Shown here: positions 58,885 through 64,000 of the stretch, piece by piece
Numbering within the stretch: position 1 is the first letter of the stretch
How the letters are laid out: the number at the start of each line of letters is the position of its first letter
Assembly: GCF_004803755.1 (NCBI RefSeq)
Contig: NZ_CP032311.1
Location: 3,550,501 to 3,614,500, forward strand
DNA length: 64,000 nt
From: Pseudomonas sp. DG56-2
GTDB lineage: Bacteria; Pseudomonadota; Gammaproteobacteria; Pseudomonadales; Pseudomonadaceae
Direction: 5' to 3'
Translations under genes and position numbers: made by a program
The notes under the pieces: generated by a model
The model's database searches: none
Seen by the model: only the letters and a program-made list of their open reading frames with translations
What the model was told of the DNA's origin: nothing

Positions 58885-60825
58885 ATGCGTCTGTTTCTTT
58901 GCGAAAAGCCCTCCCAGGCCAAGGACATTGCCAAGGTTCTCGGCGCCAACCGCCGCGGCGATGGCTGCTGGGTTGGCACTGATGTCACCGTCACCTGGTG
59001 CATCGGCCACCTGCTGGAAACCGCCCCGCCCGACAGCTACGACGCTCGCTACAAACGTTGGGTACTGGCTGATCTGCCAATCATTCCAAGCCAGTGGAAG
59101 ATGCTGGTAAAACCCAGAACCGCCAGTCAGTTCAAAGCTGTCAAACGCCTGCTGGGAGAGGCCCGAGAACTGGTGATCGCTACCGATGCCGACCGCGAGG
59201 GAGAAATGATTGCCCGGGAGCTGGTTGAGCATTGCCGCTACCGTGGGCCGATTCGCCGCCTGTGGCTGTCGGCACTCGATGATGCATCGATCCGCAAGGC
59301 CTTGGCTGCTCTCAAGCCAGGTAACGAGACATTCAGCCTTTACCATTCGGCATTGGGCCGCTCACGCGCGGACTGGCTGATCGGTATGAACATGAGCCGT
59401 TTGTTCACTCTGCTCGGCCGTCGATCTGGCTACCAGGGTGTTCTGCCCGTAGGTCGGGTGCAAACGCCAACATTACGTCTTGTAGTGGACCGTGACCGCA
59501 GCATCGCCGACTTCGTGCCGGTAGCATTCTGGGCCATTGATGTGGTGCTCGACAGTGCCGGAACGCGCTTCACTGCACAATGGCGCGCCAGCGAAGACAC
59601 CTGTGATGACCAGGGCCGCTGCCTGAACCAGTCACTGGCGCAGCAGGCTGCCTCCGCGCTCAGCAATGCCGACTGTGCGCGGGTGATCAAAGTTGCTACC
59701 GAACGCGTGCGCGAAGCGGCTCCCCTGCCCTTCGACCTCGGCACCTTGCAGGAGCTGTGCTCAAAAAAACTCGGTCTCGGCGCCCAGGAAACCCTCGACA
59801 TTGCCCAGGCGCTTTACGAAACCCACAAGCTGATCACCTACCCGCGCAGTGATTGCGGCTATCTGCCATTGAGCCAGCACGCCGAAGCTTCGAGCATCCT
59901 CGGTGCCTTGCTGCGCGCCGACTCCAGCCTGGCGCCGCTGCAACAGCACCTGCAGGCCCAACGCCGCTCAAGGGCCTGGAACGATGCCAAGGTCAGCGCC
60001 CACCACGGCATTATTCCCACCGCAGCAGCGAGCGATCCTTCGCGCTTGCCACCCAAGTACAAGGCGGTCTACACCTTGATTCGCGCCCGCTACCTGGCGC
60101 AGTTCCTGCCTAATCACGAGTACGACCGCACCCAGGCCGACTTTGATTGCGCAGGCCAGGCTTTGCGCGCAGTGGGCAAGCAGATTGTCGAACCGGGCTG
60201 GCGCCGCGCCCTGCCTGAAGCCTTGACCCCGGCCAAAGGTCGCGAAGCCCCGGTTGCCCAGGTGTTGCCCGCCTTGCATCAAGGTCAGGATTGCGCAGTA
60301 GCCGAGGTCAACCTCAAGGACTTGTGGACCCAACCGCCGAAACCCTTCACCGAAGGCGACTTGATCAAGGCCATGAAAAACGTGGCCAAGCTGGTGGATG
60401 ACCCACGCCTCAAGCAAAAGCTCAAGGACACCACCGGCATCGGTACCGAAGCCACCCGCGCAGGCATTATTCAGGGCCTGCTTGACCGTGGTTACCTGGT
60501 CAAACAGGGCAAGGCGCTGAGTGCTACACCCGCTGCGTTCAGTCTGATCGACGCGGTACCCCGGGCGATTGCCGACCCTGGTACCACGGCCATCTGGGAA
60601 CAAGCGCTGGACATGGTCCAGAGCGGAGAGATGAGCCTGGAAGAGTTTGTCGCCAAACAGTCCGCCTGGATGAGCAAGCAAGTGGAGCGTTGCGCTGGAT
60701 TGAGCCTGACCATCAGTGGCCCGGCGGTGCCGAAAACACCCTGGAAGAAAAAGCGCAAACGCAGCACCGCAACAGGTAAAACTGCGGCGAAAGCGCCACG
60801 CAAACCGCGGGCAAAAGCGCAGTAA
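58885..60825 (+). CDS. topB: DNA topoisomerase III, SOS-controlled
   Basis: A 646-residue type IA topoisomerase. The Toprim domain (MRLFLCEKPSQAKDIAKVLG, then DADREGEMIAREL) and the active-site Tyr in KLITYPRSDCGYL are present, followed by a Lys/Ala-rich tail without zinc fingers. It decatenates single-stranded regions and works with RecQ-type helicases on recombination intermediates. The LexA box upstream ties it to DNA damage. Confidence 0.95.
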   Translation: MRLFLCEKPSQAKDIAKVLGANRRGDGCWVGTDVTVTWCIGHLLETAPPDSYDARYKRWVLADLPIIPSQWKMLVKPRTASQFKAVKRLLGEARELVIATDADREGEMIARELVEHCRYRGPIRRLWLSALDDASIRKALAALKPGNETFSLYHSALGRSRADWLIGMNMSRLFTLLGRRSGYQGVLPVGRVQTPTLRLVVDRDRSIADFVPVAFWAIDVVLDSAGTRFTAQWRASEDTCDDQGRCLNQSLAQQAASALSNADCARVIKVATERVREAAPLPFDLGTLQELCSKKLGLGAQETLDIAQALYETHKLITYPRSDCGYLPLSQHAEASSILGALLRADSSLAPLQQHLQAQRRSRAWNDAKVSAHHGIIPTAAASDPSRLPPKYKAVYTLIRARYLAQFLPNHEYDRTQADFDCAGQALRAVGKQIVEPGWRRALPEALTPAKGREAPVAQVLPALHQGQDCAVAEVNLKDLWTQPPKPFTEGDLIKAMKNVAKLVDDPRLKQKLKDTTGIGTEATRAGIIQGLLDRGYLVKQGKALSATPAAFSLIDAVPRAIADPGTTAIWEQALDMVQSGEMSLEEFVAKQSAWMSKQVERCAGLSLTISGPAVPKTPWKKKRKRSTATGKTAAKAPRKPRAKAQ

Positions 60826-60838
60826 AGCCGTGCGCTGA

Positions 60839-61663
60839 TCAGCCCGCCTTTACCGCCTGCAGGGTATAGCTCAGGGGCAGACGCCAGGGGTCTTTATCCA
60901 GCGACCACTCTCCGGCCGAGTTCTTACTCATCTGTCCCGGCAAGGCCTCCCAGGGAATACTGTCGTGTTCCACCAGCGCGGTGATCTGCATGCCTTGACG
61001 CAACAAGGCAGTAACCACTTCACCCAGGCCATGACTCCACTCATGGGTGACCGTTTCGCTAAGCGCTGTGTCGGTTTCGACATAGGTCTGGTCGCTGTCC
61101 CAGACCATCGGCGCTTGTCGCTCGAAATAGGGGTACTCGATCACCAATCGATCCTGGTAATCCTCATTGACCGCCAGCAGCATTGGATGACCTTCACGCA
61201 AGAACAAGCGCCCTCCCGGCTTGAGCAACGTCGCGACCGTTTGTGCCCAACGCTCGATGCTGGGTAACCAGATCAAGGCGCCGATGCCGGTGTAGACCAG
61301 GTCGAAAGCACCCGGGGTCAACACCGTATCGGCCGCGTAGACATCCGACTCGACGTATTCGATTGGCTGGTCGCAACGCTGGGCCAGGGCACGAGCCTGT
61401 GCCAGCGATTGCGCGGAAAAATCCAGCCCACTCATCTGCGCCCCCAAGCGCGCCAGCGACAAGGTATCGGTACCGATATGACACTGCAGATGTACGGCGC
61501 GCAAACCGCTGATATCGCCAAGGCGCGGCAGGTCGAAACGTACCACTTGCGACAGGTGCCGAGGGTCGGCAATGAACTTGCCGACTTCATACTCTTCAGA
61601 GGCTGCGTGCAAAGACGCTCGTTCATCCCAACTGCGGCGATTCAGGTCCATCGAGTCGCTCAT
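60839..61663 (-). CDS. Class I SAM-dependent methyltransferase
   Basis: A 274-residue methyltransferase. Motif I is VHLQCHIGTDTLSLARLGAQ (about 57; the usual E/DxGxGxG is changed to LQCHIGT), with post-I SGLDFSAQSLAQARALAQRC. It is common in Pseudomonas; substrate unknown. It converges with topB. Confidence 0.82.
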   Translation of the reverse strand: MSDSMDLNRRSWDERASLHAASEEYEVGKFIADPRHLSQVVRFDLPRLGDISGLRAVHLQCHIGTDTLSLARLGAQMSGLDFSAQSLAQARALAQRCDQPIEYVESDVYAADTVLTPGAFDLVYTGIGALIWLPSIERWAQTVATLLKPGGRLFLREGHPMLLAVNEDYQDRLVIEYPYFERQAPMVWDSDQTYVETDTALSETVTHEWSHGLGEVVTALLRQGMQITALVEHDSIPWEALPGQMSKNSAGEWSLDKDPWRLPLSYTLQAVKAG

Positions 61664-61711
61664 GGCCGGCCTTCCTTTGGCAAAATGTTCAAGCGCCCGA
61701 CTATAGCCCCC

Positions 61712-63805
61712 TCAAAGCGCCAGGCTCAAGCTGACCATCAAATTGCGCGGTTCTCCAGGCAAGTTCCAGACTGCGTTGTATCCACGCTCGTAGTATTTGC
61801 GGTCGAACACATTGTTCAGGTTCAGGCCCACGGTAGCGCTTTCGTTGACCTTGTAATGTGCCAGCAGATCGAGAGTGCTGTAGCTTGGCAAGCGAAAGCT
61901 GCTACCTGCCTGACCGGAACGGTCTCCTACGTAGTTGGCCGCAGCACCCACATCGGAGCCCTGCAACAGGCCGTCCTGAAACGCATACACCGCCATCAGG
62001 CTACCGCTGTGCCGGGGGATGCCCAGCAGGTCGCTACCCTTCGGCAAGTTGGCATCGCCTTTGGTGACCTCGGCATCGATGTAGGCGTAAGCACCGATCA
62101 GTCGCACGGCATCACTGAGCTGTCCACTGAACTGTACGTCAACGCCCTGGCTGCGCGCCTTGCCGGCAGCGATGCTGTCGCCAAAGGCGTCGGTGGTGAT
62201 GACGTTTTCCTTATCGATCTGGAACAGTGCCAGGGTTGCGCCCAAGCGGCTGTCGAACAAGTCCAGTTTGAGCCCGGTTTCATAACCCAGTCCCTTCTCC
62301 GGTTTGTACACCTGCCCCTGGGTGCCAATACCGTTGGGCTTGAACGAAGTCGAGGCATTGGCAAACACACCGACCTCAGGCGTGAGTTGATATAGCAACC
62401 CTACGCGCGGCGTGGCGACGTCTTTTTCCTGGGTATTGCTCACGCGACTGCTACGGTTTTGCGCCGTCTGTTCGATGTGTTCCAGACGCACTCCAACTAG
62501 GCCGCGCAAGCGGTCGGTGAAGGTGATCTGATCTTGCAGGTTGAGCGCGTAGCTCTGGGTGCTCTCGAAGAAGTCATTGGCTCGGGTCAGAGGTGGCTTG
62601 GGTTTGCCATACACCGGGTTATAGATGTCCAGCCCATACGCCAGTGACGTGGCGCTCTGCGGATACTTCTGGCTGTTGCGGTAGTTTTCGTACTCAAGGC
62701 CAATCAGGCTCTGGTGCTGCCACCCGGCAAAATCGAACTGGCCATGCAGTTCCGCCTGGGTGATGGAGTCATTCCATTCAAAATCACGCTCTCGATAGAA
62801 GCGGCTCAGCGTAGTACCCACCAGCCGCTGAGGCTCGGAACTGTTGCCCTTGAGTCGACCCTGCGTGTAATGATTGGCCAGACGCAACTTCCAACTGTCG
62901 TTGAGGTAGTGCTCCAACGTCAGGTCCAATGTCTGGTTGTCGTTGCGGATGCGCCCATCGTTGGGCTCGCCAAAGAAGGCCGAGCGACTGACAGCGCCAA
63001 GCGCGTTGTTGACTGCCGGAACACCACGGTCGAACACCGACTCGGTGCGCGAAAATTCACTGTCGATCGACAGCAGCGTGTCCGGGCTCAACTGCCAGCT
63101 CAGCGACGGGCTGACGATGCGTCGTTCACTGCCAACGTAATCACGAAAACTGCCGTTGTCCTCCACCGCCAGATTAACCCGCGATAACACGCGGCCGTCG
63201 TCGCTCAATGGCGTATTCACATCCAGGCTGCTGCGGTATCGGTCCCAACTTCCGGCGCTGGCCTTGAAGTGAGTGAACGCATCGGCCTGGGGGCGCTTGG
63301 TGACAATGTTCACCAGGCCACCCGGGTCGCCACGGCCGTACAAACTGGCCGCCGGCCCCTTGAGCACTTCGATGCGTTCGATATTGGAGGTGTCCGGGGC
63401 GCTGTAGCTGCCACGGTTAACCGCAAAGCCGTTCTTGTACAGCTCGCTGGTGGTAAAGCCACGCACGCTGTAATTGAGGAAGGTCAGCCCACCAAAGTTG
63501 TTTTGTCGGCTCACCCCACCGGCAAAATCCAGTGCGCGGTCGATGCGGGTGGTGTTGAGGTCTTCAAGCACCTGGCTCGGTACCACGGCAATACTTTGGG
63601 GAGTGTCGCGAATATCGGTATCGGTTCTGGTTGCCGTACTCGAGCGGTTGGCGCGATAGCCCTGTACGGGACCATTGGCGGACTCTTGGAATTGACGCTC
63701 ACTCACCGTCAAGATGTCGAGCAAAACAGGCTCGGCCGCAGCAGCTGGCAGCGCGAGCAACGAGGCAGACAGGCCGAGCGGCAGCCTTCCTGGGAAGTAG
63801 TTCAT
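61712..63805 (-). CDS. TonB-dependent siderophore receptor
   Basis: A 697-residue outer-membrane receptor. A signal peptide (to about residue 24) is followed by a TonB-box-like LLDILTVSE, the plug domain (TRTDTDIRDTPQSIAVVPSQ; VLKGPAASLYGRGDPGGLVN) and a 22-strand barrel ending in NLMVSLSLAL. The plug is of the FpvA/FhuE-like siderophore class. No sigma/anti-sigma pair is adjacent; a palindrome upstream may bind a metal-dependent regulator. Confidence 0.9.
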   Translation of the reverse strand: MNYFPGRLPLGLSASLLALPAAAAEPVLLDILTVSERQFQESANGPVQGYRANRSSTATRTDTDIRDTPQSIAVVPSQVLEDLNTTRIDRALDFAGGVSRQNNFGGLTFLNYSVRGFTTSELYKNGFAVNRGSYSAPDTSNIERIEVLKGPAASLYGRGDPGGLVNIVTKRPQADAFTHFKASAGSWDRYRSSLDVNTPLSDDGRVLSRVNLAVEDNGSFRDYVGSERRIVSPSLSWQLSPDTLLSIDSEFSRTESVFDRGVPAVNNALGAVSRSAFFGEPNDGRIRNDNQTLDLTLEHYLNDSWKLRLANHYTQGRLKGNSSEPQRLVGTTLSRFYRERDFEWNDSITQAELHGQFDFAGWQHQSLIGLEYENYRNSQKYPQSATSLAYGLDIYNPVYGKPKPPLTRANDFFESTQSYALNLQDQITFTDRLRGLVGVRLEHIEQTAQNRSSRVSNTQEKDVATPRVGLLYQLTPEVGVFANASTSFKPNGIGTQGQVYKPEKGLGYETGLKLDLFDSRLGATLALFQIDKENVITTDAFGDSIAAGKARSQGVDVQFSGQLSDAVRLIGAYAYIDAEVTKGDANLPKGSDLLGIPRHSGSLMAVYAFQDGLLQGSDVGAAANYVGDRSGQAGSSFRLPSYSTLDLLAHYKVNESATVGLNLNNVFDRKYYERGYNAVWNLPGEPRNLMVSLSLAL

Positions 63806-63821
63806 GGGAGCTCCTTATGAA

Positions 63822-63837
63822 TTATGTAATAACATAA
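63822..63837. promoter_or_regulatory. Palindrome upstream of the TonB receptor
   Basis: TTATGT-AATA-ACATAA, perfect 6-bp arms, 17 bp before the ATG. Its AT-rich form resembles Zur or other Fur-family sites more than a standard Fur box, but this is a guess. Confidence 0.4.
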
Positions 63838-63878
63838 CAACTAAAGCAGCCATTGGAAATCGAATAATCGAACCAAAC

Positions 63879-63937
63879 GCGGGGCAAGCCCGCCTCTGAC
63901 GCGCCGAACCGATGCGCCCAAGGTGAACTTGCCCCGC
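63879..63937. repeat. Inverted GC-rich repeat beyond the receptor gene
   Basis: GCGGGGCAAG (63879-63888) and CTTGCCCCGC (63928-63937) are perfect 10-bp inverted arms, with CAAGCCCGCCTC inside, similar to Pseudomonas REP-type intergenic repeats. Confidence 0.55.
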
Positions 63938-64000
63938 TACCCATCACACATTGCCTACCGCTCAGGCATGGACCCAGCGCCGGTGCAAGCCGCGGGCCAA

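Noticed and set aside
63962..64000. Last 13 codons of a possible leftward gene at the right edge (ends RGLHRRWVHA)
   Set aside because: Only 39 bases are visible, too few to decide.

Overview
The window looks like a Pseudomonas chromosome (P. putida/fluorescens type). It carries an arsenic-resistance cassette, a large prophage of about 51 kb, and ordinary core genes beyond a tRNA-Cys. The genus call rests on arsRBCH of Pseudomonas type, high GC content, a DUF1654 gene under a Pseudomonas-type LexA box, and prophage genes of Pseudomonas siphovirus style. The species cannot be fixed from sequence alone.

Layout. (1) 1-153: start of an unidentified leftward gene that runs off the window. (2) 254-4700: arsR-arsB-arsC-arsH plus a stand-alone histidine kinase, bracketed by two almost identical inverted copies of a 38/40-bp repeat. 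(3) 4760-55932: a lambdoid, HK97/lambda-like prophage. Its late genes run leftward: Q-like regulator, small disordered proteins, holin, HNH endonuclease, terminase, portal, ClpP-like protease, HK97-type capsid, connectors, tail tube, G/GT chaperones with a frameshift, tape measure, M-L-K-I-J tail tip, fibres, lysozyme, Rz/Rz1, Dam. The replication block (DnaB-like helicase, O-like initiator with internal iterons) and cro also run leftward from PR. cI and a lysogenic block run rightward, and PL at about 42.41 kb starts the rightward early operon that ends in a DUF4224 excisionase-like gene and an integrase next to tRNA-Cys (56033-56106). (4) 56.1-64 kb: alkB, an alpha/beta hydrolase, a SAM methyltransferase, SOS-controlled topB, another methyltransferase and a TonB-dependent siderophore receptor.

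How it works together. The 37.45-42.45 kb immunity region has related operator sites at PR and at PL, 4.7 kb apart, which explains the divergent early operons. A boxA-like element follows PL, and several intrinsic terminators sit inside the late operon, so antitermination is expected. A predicted short RNA in an OOP-like position lies just upstream of the replication genes. Identical LexA boxes stand before dam and before the DUF1654 gene.

Accessory cargo of most interest: a three-gene STAS-ATPase / DUF4325 / membrane-protein cassette expressed from the lysogenic side (best candidate for an undescribed system); a Qnr-type pentapeptide-repeat gene inserted beside a truncated methyltransferase start; a PL7 alginate-lyase-like protein without a signal peptide in the early operon; a phage CsrA; and an early gene split by a -1 frame change at a run of seven C. 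The left attachment site was not found, so the ars cassette may lie inside the prophage or beside it.
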